DNA of 42,446 bases from positions 1 to 42,446 of the forward strand of contig CAJEYI010000007.1 of assembly GCA_903994795.1 (NCBI GenBank). The letters run 5' to 3'. Numbering within the stretch: the first letter of the stretch is position 1; the number at the start of each line of letters is the position of its first letter. Under the pieces are notes generated by a model. That model did not search any database. It had not been told where the DNA came from and saw only the letters and a program-made list of their open reading frames with translations. The translations under genes were made by a program, and so were the position numbers. The stretch comes from an uncultured bacterium (GTDB lineage Bacteria > Patescibacteriota > Minisyncoccia > Phycocordibacterales > Phycocordibacteraceae). This document shows, piece by piece, positions 17,308-25,706 of the stretch.

Positions 17308-17616
17308 TTACTCTTTTGTAACTGCTAGTATATCACGTGCGAATTCTTCTATGGTTTCACTAACAATGTCATCTGCATCAGGAACATTTTCTGAAACATA
17401 CGCAAGAAACTCTTCTCCGGATGGCCCTGTCTCAACAAACTGCGTAAATGCATCCTGTTGTTCATCTGTCATTTTCTCAAGAATACGTACAAATGTACCT
17501 TTTAGAATTACATCTTGGACATCGAGCAGAATTTCTTCCTGCTCTTCTACGGGAAGTTCAGAGATGTCTAGTGCTTCGGTTAGTTTTTCGAAATCTGTTA
17601 ATTTAGTGCTAGTCAT
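17308..17616 (-). CDS. Small acidic helical protein (DUF5663-like?)
   Basis: This 102-residue protein is strongly acidic and predicted to be all-helical, with no membrane segment. The pattern LPVEEQEEILLDVQDVILKGTFVRILEKM, followed by a short helical domain, recalls small CPR proteins grouped as DUF5663. I am not certain of that assignment. It lies 7 nt after the 1008-residue gene and 12 nt before the FKBP gene, so it is part of the same operon. Confidence 0.6.
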   Translation of the reverse strand: MTSTKLTDFEKLTEALDISELPVEEQEEILLDVQDVILKGTFVRILEKMTDEQQDAFTQFVETGPSGEEFLAYVSENVPDADDIVSETIEEFARDILAVTKE

Positions 17617-17623
17617 ATAAATA

Positions 17624-20600
17624 TTAGTTTAACGGTCTAAAATCCTTTGTATCAATAATAAATGGATAGTCTTCCGGACCATACGGTGTCACTCCACCAC
17701 TACGGCGTATTTCAAACATTTCATTCTCCATCCTACCAGTATCAGGATTTCGCACTGAATGCTCTATGAATGCTGTGTCTTGCGAATTAGGTTTGGCAAA
17801 GTATTTACTAACTTCGTTTAATCTGTCTTGAAATTCTTTAGCAGTGCTATCTGCTCCACCCCAGAAAACTACATGACCTCTGTCCAGATAAGGAGCTGTG
17901 ACTGCTGGGTTTATTGGAGTACCTAGTGGATTAGTAAACGGTCTAAGCATCTGAATACTTGATGTGTCTATTGATGACTGAAAATCGGGCCTTATAGTCG
18001 GAGCAGCATCAGGAGCTGGTACACGTAAGTGATCTACCCCATTCTCAACCGTAACTCCTGGAGGTACGCCTGGACCGCTACTTACCGTTACACCTGCATC
18101 TAGCGGCGCAGGGCCCGTAGGTGTTCCATTAACACTAGGTGGATAAGCACCCGTAGGCGTTGCTGTTGCCTGCGCTTTCATATCAGCGACTCTTTGGGCT
18201 AATGCTTCAGGTGATGCTGAAGGAGCAGCTGGGGTCGGAACTGCTGCCTCTGCATCTGACGCACCCGCATCAGCTGTTACTGGGGCAGCAGGTGCTCCCG
18301 CATGCTCACCTGGAAAACGAGTATGTCTTAAATATTTTTCAAGATCAGAATGATCAGGATTTGGAATTCCTTTTGCATCAATCAACACGTGTGGTGGACG
18401 GACTTTGTCTGACCAATCAATAACAATTCTGCCATCGTTTGTGAGCTTAATAGAATCACCCTTGTGCACAAGTTCACTAAGTGGAGTCTTTTGAAGTCCA
18501 TAGAGTCTAGTCAGGTGGTCTTCGTTACTCATTCCAAGTGGATTATTATTTGCATCAGCAAGGAATCTGTCTACCGCAGGTGTGTGTACACCACCATTTG
18601 CATAGTGGTGCTGAAGCATTGCTCCGAAGTGACCGAGTAGCCTGTCAGCATTGTTAATGTTGGCACCCTCAAGGTTTGGACCTCCGACTTCTAGATGCAA
18701 TGTACCATCTGGGGCATATGGAGATGGTCCGGTGTGAGGTAAGGTAGGGACTTCGTGTGGAGCGCCCGGCGCAACAGGAGCGTGTGGTGTTCCAGGAGTT
18801 GCTGGAGTATGTGGAACTGCTCCCGGACCACTATGTGGGCCAGGAACACTGTGTGGCTCATGAGGAAGTACAGCTCCACCATGCGGTGTTGGCACAGCAA
18901 AGTATCCGTCTGGACCTTTGAAGAACGTGTTCCAAGAATCACGAACACCAAAAGCGTTCTGATTAAATTCGTATCCTAGTGCCATAGAAGTTGCCGCGCC
19001 CCCAGCAACAGCTCCCACTAGCTTTGCGTGCTGCCTTCGATTACCTCGAGTCTTTGCATTTCCATGCATGTATGCGGTACGCTGTTTTTTAAGATCTTCT
19101 AATGAGCCTATGTCATCTCTTTTTACTTGATTTCTCAGATCTTTCTTAGTCGACGTATTGAAAGTCCACTCATTAACTTTGCCTAATGCCTTTCCAGCCA
19201 AACCACCAACACCCATACCAACCAAGCTGCGTACTCCTCCAAAAGCTGCTGCACTCGCTAAACCGCCTGCTGCAACCGGCATGAAGACTGCCGCTGCGGT
19301 TGCGCCGATGAAAGCACCAGTAAGAACACGTCCAGCACGCATCCATTTCGCACGTGACTTCTCAAGTGCATCCCCAGTAAGGAACTCACCTTTTGAGTTC
19401 TTTTTTCCAAACATGTTGAACAAGCCTTTTCCTGGAAGACTTGTTACGAAACTTATTCCTTGAGCAGCAGCCTTTAATGGACCACCAGTCATCATGTAGT
19501 TCTTGATACTTCCCCATGATGTTTGACCACGCTCATTCATCGCTTCAAGCCTCGCTTGAGCTTTTAAGTCAGCAGGACCAACGAGCGTATCTCTTTTTCG
19601 TATTACAACAGCTTCTTGCCTGATTAGCTTCTTTTGTTTTTCGAGAATACTTAATCCTGGATCACTTAGTTGCAGCTTCGCCTCATACTCAGCGAGCTTC
19701 TCCGGCGTCATGCTGTGACGGAACTTATGTTCACGCTCTGCAGCAATTCTCGTGATTTCATCTTCAGGAATACTTTGCAATGCTTCTGACCAAGCTAGTG
19801 CTGCCTGATCAGCTGCAAGCTGCTTTGCAGAACGTTCAAATCTAGCGTTACTTTTGAAGCGTCGAAATACATTCTTGTGGTGTGCTAGCTCTTCGTCAAA
19901 CAATTCTTTGTCAGCAGCAACCTTAGCATCACGAATTGCCTGAAGATGCGGAAAGTCCAATGCAAATTTCTCGGAGCGCGCTTCTCTACGCTTTGCAACT
20001 ATTTGTTCATGGGCCTTTTGATCTCGTTGATATTTCTTAAATGCAGCTTCATCATGTGGAAGTTTTGCACCAGCCCGTGGATCAATTACTGACGGTCGAT
20101 GCTCTCTAAGAAGCAAGTCTTCAGCTTCCCTGGCAGCCCCACGACGACGCCATTCAGGTATTGAATAAGGAGCAGGCGCTGCAGGTGGCACTGCTGGGCC
20201 AGCAGGCGGTGCCGCGGGTGGAGCTGCAGGCGGAACAGGTGGCGCAGCAGGAGGTACTGCGGGTGGAGCTGCCGGAGGGGCTGCTGGTGGAGCTGCAGGC
20301 GGAACAGGTAGCACTGGTGGAGCTGCAGCTGGTGCGGCAAGAATAGCTCCACCAGCGACAGCAGGAGCTGCGGCTGTTGTGGTAACGACTGGTTCTAGAG
20401 TTTGTGTGGCAGCTCTTGGGGCAGGTGGAAGATTCCTTCTTGCTTCCTCAAGTTGAGATTCTAATAATGAGATATATTTATCTCGCCATTTTTTCCCTTC
20501 ACCTGCCTTATGTGATGCATTGTAAATATTTATTGCTCCTGGTGTATTTGCACTTTTTAATACTGAGGCCGGCACGCTTACACCATTTTTTCCAACCTTA

Positions 20601-20650
20601 ATCTTTTCAGGTTTATTTTTTTTTCGTGGTGCGCCTTCAGTTGATGTCAT
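17624..20650 (-). CDS. Large proline-rich protein with central hydrophobic segment
   Basis: I cannot assign this 1008-residue protein to a family. Its parts in order: a basic N-terminus; a proline/alanine tract of about 60 residues (about 100-165); a charged helical domain rich in Lys, Arg and Glu (about 170-400); a small-residue hydrophobic hairpin (about 440-490); a Pro/His-rich linker (about 590-660); and a C-terminal domain (about 660-1008) with further Pro/Ala linkers. The layout suggests a cytosolic part, a membrane hairpin and an outside part, or a scaffold. It directly follows the VirD4-like ATPase, but TATACT ending 8 nt before its ATG gives it its own promoter. Confidence 0.7.
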   Translation of the reverse strand: MTSTEGAPRKKNKPEKIKVGKNGVSVPASVLKSANTPGAINIYNASHKAGEGKKWRDKYISLLESQLEEARRNLPPAPRAATQTLEPVVTTTAAAPAVAGGAILAAPAAAPPVLPVPPAAPPAAPPAAPPAVPPAAPPVPPAAPPAAPPAGPAVPPAAPAPYSIPEWRRRGAAREAEDLLLREHRPSVIDPRAGAKLPHDEAAFKKYQRDQKAHEQIVAKRREARSEKFALDFPHLQAIRDAKVAADKELFDEELAHHKNVFRRFKSNARFERSAKQLAADQAALAWSEALQSIPEDEITRIAAEREHKFRHSMTPEKLAEYEAKLQLSDPGLSILEKQKKLIRQEAVVIRKRDTLVGPADLKAQARLEAMNERGQTSWGSIKNYMMTGGPLKAAAQGISFVTSLPGKGLFNMFGKKNSKGEFLTGDALEKSRAKWMRAGRVLTGAFIGATAAAVFMPVAAGGLASAAAFGGVRSLVGMGVGGLAGKALGKVNEWTFNTSTKKDLRNQVKRDDIGSLEDLKKQRTAYMHGNAKTRGNRRQHAKLVGAVAGGAATSMALGYEFNQNAFGVRDSWNTFFKGPDGYFAVPTPHGGAVLPHEPHSVPGPHSGPGAVPHTPATPGTPHAPVAPGAPHEVPTLPHTGPSPYAPDGTLHLEVGGPNLEGANINNADRLLGHFGAMLQHHYANGGVHTPAVDRFLADANNNPLGMSNEDHLTRLYGLQKTPLSELVHKGDSIKLTNDGRIVIDWSDKVRPPHVLIDAKGIPNPDHSDLEKYLRHTRFPGEHAGAPAAPVTADAGASDAEAAVPTPAAPSASPEALAQRVADMKAQATATPTGAYPPSVNGTPTGPAPLDAGVTVSSGPGVPPGVTVENGVDHLRVPAPDAAPTIRPDFQSSIDTSSIQMLRPFTNPLGTPINPAVTAPYLDRGHVVFWGGADSTAKEFQDRLNEVSKYFAKPNSQDTAFIEHSVRNPDTGRMENEMFEIRRSGGVTPYGPEDYPFIIDTKDFRPLN
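20164..20345 (-). repeat. Short tandem repeats encoding the Pro/Ala tract
   Basis: Degenerate units of GGAGCTGCAGGCGG type (plus-strand reading), about 12-15 bp, recur across this stretch and encode runs such as PPAAPPAAPPAVPP on the minus strand. Such tracts are prone to slippage, so length may vary between strains. Boundaries are approximate. Confidence 0.65.
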
Positions 20651-20658
20651 ATACAGAA

Positions 20659-20664
20659 AGTATA
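20659..20664 (-). promoter_or_regulatory. -10 hexamer of the 1008-residue protein gene
   Basis: TATACT ends 8 nt before the ATG at 20650, inside the short gap after the ATPase gene. It suggests a separate leaderless start inside this gene run. Confidence 0.45.
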
Positions 20665-20679
20665 GTGTGTAGTCAAGAA

Positions 20680-23424
20680 TTATGAAAGGTACCTGTTGCG
20701 GATATTGTTCTCAACCGTAGCTCGGTCTCGGCCATATGTAAGGTATGAGAGCTCACGCAAATCATCGACTTGGCTTTTGTTTCCTTCAATTGGTGGCGGG
20801 GTCTTTATGTTGAAAGGTTTTTGTGGTACTCCTCCGGCAAGCATCTTTACATACGCATTGTAGTTCTCGATGTTTACGAAGTCCGAGGAGGAGAGGGTTG
20901 GGGCAAACTGCTTCTCAAAGAACTCCCCATCCTCCTGTCCCACACGGAAGACAGTCATTGAACCGACGTTTCCAAAGACTGCATCACGAATCTTTTCATC
21001 AATTTGCGCAAGATATTGATGGGCAACCGTGAGTGATAGTTTGTACTTTCGAGCTTCAGAAAGAATTCCAGGAATTGAGTCTGTGGTGATATTTTGGAAT
21101 TCGTCGATATAGAAATAGAACGGTGGGAAATCCTTTCCAGGTGAGTCTGCACGTGACAGTGCTGCCATGAAAAGCTTTCCAACCAAGATCAGGCCGAGCA
21201 AGTTCGCATTTCGTTCGCCGAGACGACCCTTGGAAAGGTTCACGAGCAGAATCTTCTTTGTATCGATAATGTCCCGGAAGTTAAATGATGACTGCTGCTG
21301 TCCAATGATTGGTCGCATGAAATCGTTTGCAGTGAAGTCATCAAACTTGTTTGTGATGTATGGCACGATGTTTTGGAGCGACGCATCGCCTTCTGCCTTG
21401 GTCGCAATTTCTCGCCAGAATTGATTTACGAGTGGATTATTGCTCCGTGAAAGCTTCAGATTTCGAAATTCTGCATTTGTAAGTACGTACGCAATATCCA
21501 TCATTGTTGATCCAGACGATGGATCTTCCATTACAAGCATTGTGGCATTTCTGAAGTACTGCTCAAACATCGGCCCCATACTTTCTGGCGAATCAGCATA
21601 GAGTCGTCTGAAGATTGCGAGAATTTCGTTCACTATAAATGTCTTTTGCTCTGGATACCGCACGTCGTACTCAAGCAAGTTAAGCCCGACCGGCCTATCA
21701 ATGTATGCTGGATCGAAATAAATCACATCCTCATATCTGCTTGGTGGTACTGCAGCAAGAATATCGACAATGTCATTACCATGCGGGTCAATAAAGCACG
21801 CACCTTCCCCAGCCTGAATATCTTGAATACACAAATTCTTCAAATACACCGACTTTCCTGTTCCTGTCTGTCCAATTACATATAAGTGACGAAGTCGATC
21901 TGGTGGCGCGAGTGTAATCTTCGTCTCGGTGCCACGAAAATGATTCGTACCAAGTAGCAGACCAGCTTTTGGAAGATCGAGAGGCGCAGCAGAAGCTGTA
22001 TAGCGTGATTGTTTGAGATTTGGCGTAGATTCTATGCCCTTTGGTGGGAAGTGATATATAGTTGTGAGTTCACGGGTTGAAAGTTGCATCTCATTTGAGT
22101 GAGAATATAACCTGAATGTAAAGTCATGGAAAAGATCTTTTGCTGATTTCTGAACAATCTTTTTAAAAACAAATCTGTTTCCTCGTGTATTTTCAAATTG
22201 ATTAAACGCTGACTGCAAGTCATTGAGTATTTGTGTAGCACGAACTTCACTTCGAGAGGACACAATCAGGCGTATGTTTGTCTGCACCACAGGAGTGGCC
22301 ATTTTTTTCTCAACAGACTCAATAACACCCTGATCTGCATCGGCCCTGTCTAGCTCTTTCTGTTTTATGAATATCGATCCAGTTTCCTTTAATAATTCTC
22401 CTGCAAGACCTTCTGGTGTATCAAGCGCTTTGTGTACAGGTTCACCCCTACGCAACGCATCGAGTACTTTCCGGTAGTGCCGGATGTAACGATCATTCTT
22501 TGGCTGAATTATGATTTGCATTGCAGCTCCTTCGTCCTCTGCACCAATCTTCGCAAATGCATTAAGTACTGAGTTTAGAGGGTCATAGTCGAAGTCTGTA
22601 TAGTCCTTAAGTGGAAGCATTGGCTTGTGAACAAGTTTTGCTGTTGCTCCTATAGACACTCCTTCAGGTACGAAGATATTGTAGTCATTTGGTTGGGGAG
22701 TAATGTGCGCCTCAGGGAAGATTGAGAGTAGTTGCTTTTCAAACAAGTCTCTGCGACCATTTGGCACTGACACATAGAAAAAAAGTCCTGAACGCTCAAC
22801 AGGAACAGCGAGCTCAAGTGAGAAATATGGAGGCTCGCCCGCATATGCATCCTCAACAGAAAGCATTCCCGCATAGAATTGCTCCATTGATGAAATGAGT
22901 TCCTTAAGTGTTTTTTCTCTGCCCTGCTCACTATTATCTGCTTCGGGAAGAGCTATTTCATAAAGGGTGAGGTGGAGTGCTTTCCAATCAGGTTGGCTTT
23001 CAGATAGACCTTTTATAGGCATTCCTGCAATAAGGTACTGCACGAGAAATCTATGGAAGTCATCCTCTAGGTGCGGACTATTGAGTCTATATAGTACCGC
23101 GTATGCATTTCTAATTCCCTTTTCTTCCATCACGGAACGTAACTCCTCCATTGTCTCGTCATCGTTCTCCGGATCAAGATTTAAGTTCAGTGCTATTTCT
23201 TGTGCTTCTTCTGCCTTCATTACATACGAAGGTGCCATTACTGCATGCCCTTCGTCTCTGTGATGCAGGATGCGCTCGTGTGCAACTAATGCACGAGGTT
23301 GTTCTTGTTTCAAAGCACGGAGTTCTTCTTCCTTTGCTTCGACTTGTGCACGTAGATATGCAAGCTCGTCCTCAGGATTTGAGATTGATTGGGGTGCAGG
23401 GTTTACTAAATGCTCGAATGCCAT
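20680..23424 (-). CDS. VirD4/TraG-like type IV secretion coupling ATPase
   Basis: The protein belongs to the FtsK/HerA-type DNA-pumping ATPases used as coupling proteins in conjugation and type IV secretion. Walker A is GQTGTGKS in the segment LRHLYVIGQTGTGKSVYLKN. Then come FIDPHGN, VNLSKGRLG, a Walker B FYFYIDEFQNI, and VAHQYLAQI, as in VirD4/TraD proteins. Residues 10-45 form a coiled coil. The first half (about 80-450) has no motif I can name and may be the accessory domain. No N-terminal membrane helices are seen, unlike classic VirD4. The start is placed at ATG 23424 (914 residues), 7 nt after TATACT (23432-23437); the upstream alternative is a TTG. Confidence 0.85.
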   Translation of the reverse strand: MAFEHLVNPAPQSISNPEDELAYLRAQVEAKEEELRALKQEQPRALVAHERILHHRDEGHAVMAPSYVMKAEEAQEIALNLNLDPENDDETMEELRSVMEEKGIRNAYAVLYRLNSPHLEDDFHRFLVQYLIAGMPIKGLSESQPDWKALHLTLYEIALPEADNSEQGREKTLKELISSMEQFYAGMLSVEDAYAGEPPYFSLELAVPVERSGLFFYVSVPNGRRDLFEKQLLSIFPEAHITPQPNDYNIFVPEGVSIGATAKLVHKPMLPLKDYTDFDYDPLNSVLNAFAKIGAEDEGAAMQIIIQPKNDRYIRHYRKVLDALRRGEPVHKALDTPEGLAGELLKETGSIFIKQKELDRADADQGVIESVEKKMATPVVQTNIRLIVSSRSEVRATQILNDLQSAFNQFENTRGNRFVFKKIVQKSAKDLFHDFTFRLYSHSNEMQLSTRELTTIYHFPPKGIESTPNLKQSRYTASAAPLDLPKAGLLLGTNHFRGTETKITLAPPDRLRHLYVIGQTGTGKSVYLKNLCIQDIQAGEGACFIDPHGNDIVDILAAVPPSRYEDVIYFDPAYIDRPVGLNLLEYDVRYPEQKTFIVNEILAIFRRLYADSPESMGPMFEQYFRNATMLVMEDPSSGSTMMDIAYVLTNAEFRNLKLSRSNNPLVNQFWREIATKAEGDASLQNIVPYITNKFDDFTANDFMRPIIGQQQSSFNFRDIIDTKKILLVNLSKGRLGERNANLLGLILVGKLFMAALSRADSPGKDFPPFYFYIDEFQNITTDSIPGILSEARKYKLSLTVAHQYLAQIDEKIRDAVFGNVGSMTVFRVGQEDGEFFEKQFAPTLSSSDFVNIENYNAYVKMLAGGVPQKPFNIKTPPPIEGNKSQVDDLRELSYLTYGRDRATVENNIRNRYLS

Positions 23425-23478
23425 TGCTACTAGTATAACCCACAAGTAGCACGGGAGATTTCTATATGACTGTGTTTA

Positions 23479-23814
23479 TTAGGACTTTGGAACTGCAATC
23501 TGAAAGAGTGCATTAATGAGTGAAAGAAGTATTGAGAAAAGGAAGGCAGGCCAGAACCCTGTAACTCCAAATCCAGGAACAAAGAGCGCGAGCACCATTA
23601 TGATGAGCGCGTTTATAATCAACCATGAAATTCCAAGAGTCACGATGTTGATTGGAAGTGTAAGGATGACGATGATTGGCTTAATGAAGACATTTACAAG
23701 TCCGAGCACAACAGCAAGCACAAGTGCACCAATTATCGTAACGTGAACTCCGGGAACGAGATATGCAGCAATAAGAATTGCAATGGTAAGCACGAGCCAG
23801 TGAAGAAAAGTCAT
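23479..23814 (-). CDS. Phage-holin-IV-like (YvlD family) membrane protein
   Basis: The 111-residue protein has four membrane helices and almost no loops. The segment VLGLVNVFIKPIIVILTLPINIVTLG is the hallmark of the family often annotated as mycobacterial 4-TMS phage holin superfamily IV. There are no phage genes nearby. Most bacterial members are chromosomal and of unknown function, so lysis should not be assumed. It lies 12 nt downstream of the antiporter gene. Confidence 0.88.
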   Translation of the reverse strand: MTFLHWLVLTIAILIAAYLVPGVHVTIIGALVLAVVLGLVNVFIKPIIVILTLPINIVTLGISWLIINALIIMVLALFVPGFGVTGFWPAFLFSILLSLINALFQIAVPKS

Positions 23815-23826
23815 AAATAGTATTTG

Positions 23827-24885
23827 TTATGTGTATAAGAAAAATGCTACACCCAGTATGCCATAGGCTGCAAGTAGTTGTACTCCCTCGAACCAATTTG
23901 ATTGACCGTCGTCAATAACTGCGTTTGTTACAAATATCGCAAAGATAAAAGCCACAAGCTCAAAGAGTGAGAAAACTAAATTCATAGGATGTCCAAGTAC
24001 AAAACTAGCAAGCACAAGTAGTGGCGCCACAAACATCACAATCTGTGTTGCAGATCCAATTGTAATACTGAGCGTGAGGTCGAGATGATTTCGCAGAGCG
24101 GCCTGTATTGCAGATACATGCTCCGCAGCATTTCCAACAATGGCAATAATGATGATACCGATGAATAACTGTGTCCATCCGAAATACGCAACAACTGGTT
24201 CGATTGATGCAACGAGCGTGTCACTCACAAACGATACGGCAATAGTAGCCGCCGCAAGCACTGCAAGGCTCTTAATAATACTTAACTCTGGCTCTTCTTT
24301 CTTGCTCTGACCTGCTGGCACTGCGTTATATAGGTGCTTATGCGTGCGAAGCGTAAACACAAGCTGAGCAATGTACGAGAGAATCATCACAACTGCCACT
24401 ATCACAGAAAGCACAAGCAATGCGTTTGGTGTAGATGTTGGCAACGCAATTGCAAAGAATGCTGGCACAACAAGTGCGAGAGCAGCGAGCAAAAGCATAG
24501 AGCCTCCCGCCTTTGCTGCAATGACGTTGAATTTCTGATGATCTTTTCCTATACCCCCAAGAAATATTGCAGTTCCAAGCACCAGAAGCACATTTCCAAG
24601 CACAGAACCAATAATTGATGCTTTTACAACCTCGATAAGCCCTGCATTAAGTGCAAAAAGTCCCACAATAAGCTCTGGAGCATTTCCAAATGTTGCATTT
24701 AGAAAACCACCAAGGCCTGCATTTGTGTGTGCTGTTAGAGACTCTGTTGCGTCTCCTATGTATTTTGAAAGTGGAATAATTGCAAGTGCAGAAAGGAAAA
24801 ATGTAATAAGTGGAGATACGTGGAAATACGCCGCAAGCAAGGCAAGTGGCGTTGTGATAAGTAGTACAAGAAAGAATTTATTCAT
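23827..24885 (-). CDS. Calcium/proton antiporter (CaCA superfamily, CAX type)
   Basis: The 352-residue protein has about 11 membrane helices and two inverted alpha-repeats. Repeat 1 reads GGFLNATFGNAPELIVGLFAL; repeat 2 reads GNAAEHVSAIQAALRNHLDLTLSI. The Glu in GNAPE and in GNAAEH are the expected Ca2+ ligands of CAX exchangers. It should export Ca2+ using the proton gradient. The cluster of charged residues between the repeats is short. TATACT (24892-24897) ends exactly 6 nt before the ATG. Confidence 0.94.
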   Translation of the reverse strand: MNKFFLVLLITTPLALLAAYFHVSPLITFFLSALAIIPLSKYIGDATESLTAHTNAGLGGFLNATFGNAPELIVGLFALNAGLIEVVKASIIGSVLGNVLLVLGTAIFLGGIGKDHQKFNVIAAKAGGSMLLLAALALVVPAFFAIALPTSTPNALLVLSVIVAVVMILSYIAQLVFTLRTHKHLYNAVPAGQSKKEEPELSIIKSLAVLAAATIAVSFVSDTLVASIEPVVAYFGWTQLFIGIIIIAIVGNAAEHVSAIQAALRNHLDLTLSITIGSATQIVMFVAPLLVLASFVLGHPMNLVFSLFELVAFIFAIFVTNAVIDDGQSNWFEGVQLLAAYGILGVAFFLYT

Positions 24886-24916
24886 GTGCTAAGTATAGCA
24901 AATACTTTAGTACGTA

Positions 24917-25696
24917 TTACTTAGAAAATACTAGGAAGTTTGCAGACCCTGACGTGTCAGTACCAGATACTGAGAGCAGTATAATCGTTGATTTTCCGGC
25001 TATGTTTAGTCTTCCTGGTACCAAATCAATAGTATTGGTTGCACCTGTATTCCCCACTGACAATTCTAGTCTAGGTATTCCATTTCCAACGCATCCGACA
25101 CCAAACGTACAGCTTGCATTTGATTTTATTGACATCGGAGTAAGCGTAAGCCCATTCGAAAGTCGAGTTGTGCTGCCTAGTTGTGTAGAAAAGAAAACCA
25201 TGTGACTAGATATGGCATTTGGTTTTCCAAGTGATTTAACAACAATACCCTGATCATCAACTCCTCCGACCAGATGCACTAGTGTGCCAGATGGAACTGG
25301 TGAGGCATCACTTGCTGTACCATCGTTACCATATATATCTCTTGCACAGGGATATTCTCCTGCAGATATCTGGCAGGGTTGTGAGTCACCATTCATAAAA
25401 ATTAATTCTTTAATTCCGAGAGTATGCTTTGGAGTTTCATATGCTATGTAAGGCACTCCGGGCGCGCCACCAGATACATCTATAAAAAGCACTCCGTCAC
25501 CATTGAACTCAGGCAGAGCTGGTCTCTCGGCAGCAATTGCAGCCGGAGTTAGTGTATTCAGGTCAAAAGATAATGGCTTTGCGTTTACAAGAGAATCCAA
25601 TGCGTGAGAATTTGATATCCACACAAATATTCCCGCAATTATTACGAGAACGAAGAGATATTTGACTATAGTTGCCATATATAACAACCATACCAT
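24917..25696 (-). CDS. Membrane-anchored exported protein of unknown function
   Basis: The 259-residue protein has one N-terminal hydrophobic anchor (about residues 10-30) and then a Gly/Ser/Thr-rich, probably beta-rich, extracellular part. Two Cys-containing segments (QPCQISAGEYPCA and ASCTFGVGCVG) may form disulfides. I do not recognise a family. ATG 25696 is preferred because TAATAT (25704-25709) ends 7 nt upstream; ATG 25678 is the alternative and also keeps the anchor. It lies between the antiporter and the Pif1 gene. Confidence 0.7.
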   Translation of the reverse strand: MVWLLYMATIVKYLFVLVIIAGIFVWISNSHALDSLVNAKPLSFDLNTLTPAAIAAERPALPEFNGDGVLFIDVSGGAPGVPYIAYETPKHTLGIKELIFMNGDSQPCQISAGEYPCARDIYGNDGTASDASPVPSGTLVHLVGGVDDQGIVVKSLGKPNAISSHMVFFSTQLGSTTRLSNGLTLTPMSIKSNASCTFGVGCVGNGIPRLELSVGNTGATNTIDLVPGRLNIAGKSTIILLSVSGTDTSGSANFLVFSK

Positions 25697-25706
25697 ACTT
25701 TATATA

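Noticed and set aside
20164-20345. CRISPR array
   Set aside because: The repeats are short, contiguous and in frame with a Pro/Ala tract; no spacers. No CRISPR array was seen elsewhere.
23425-23445. TTG start seven codons upstream for the VirD4-like ATPase
   Set aside because: The TATACT hexamer that serves ATG 23424 lies inside this stretch.
23479-23814. Prophage indicated by a holin-like gene
   Set aside because: No other phage genes; members of this family are mostly chromosomal proteins of unknown function.
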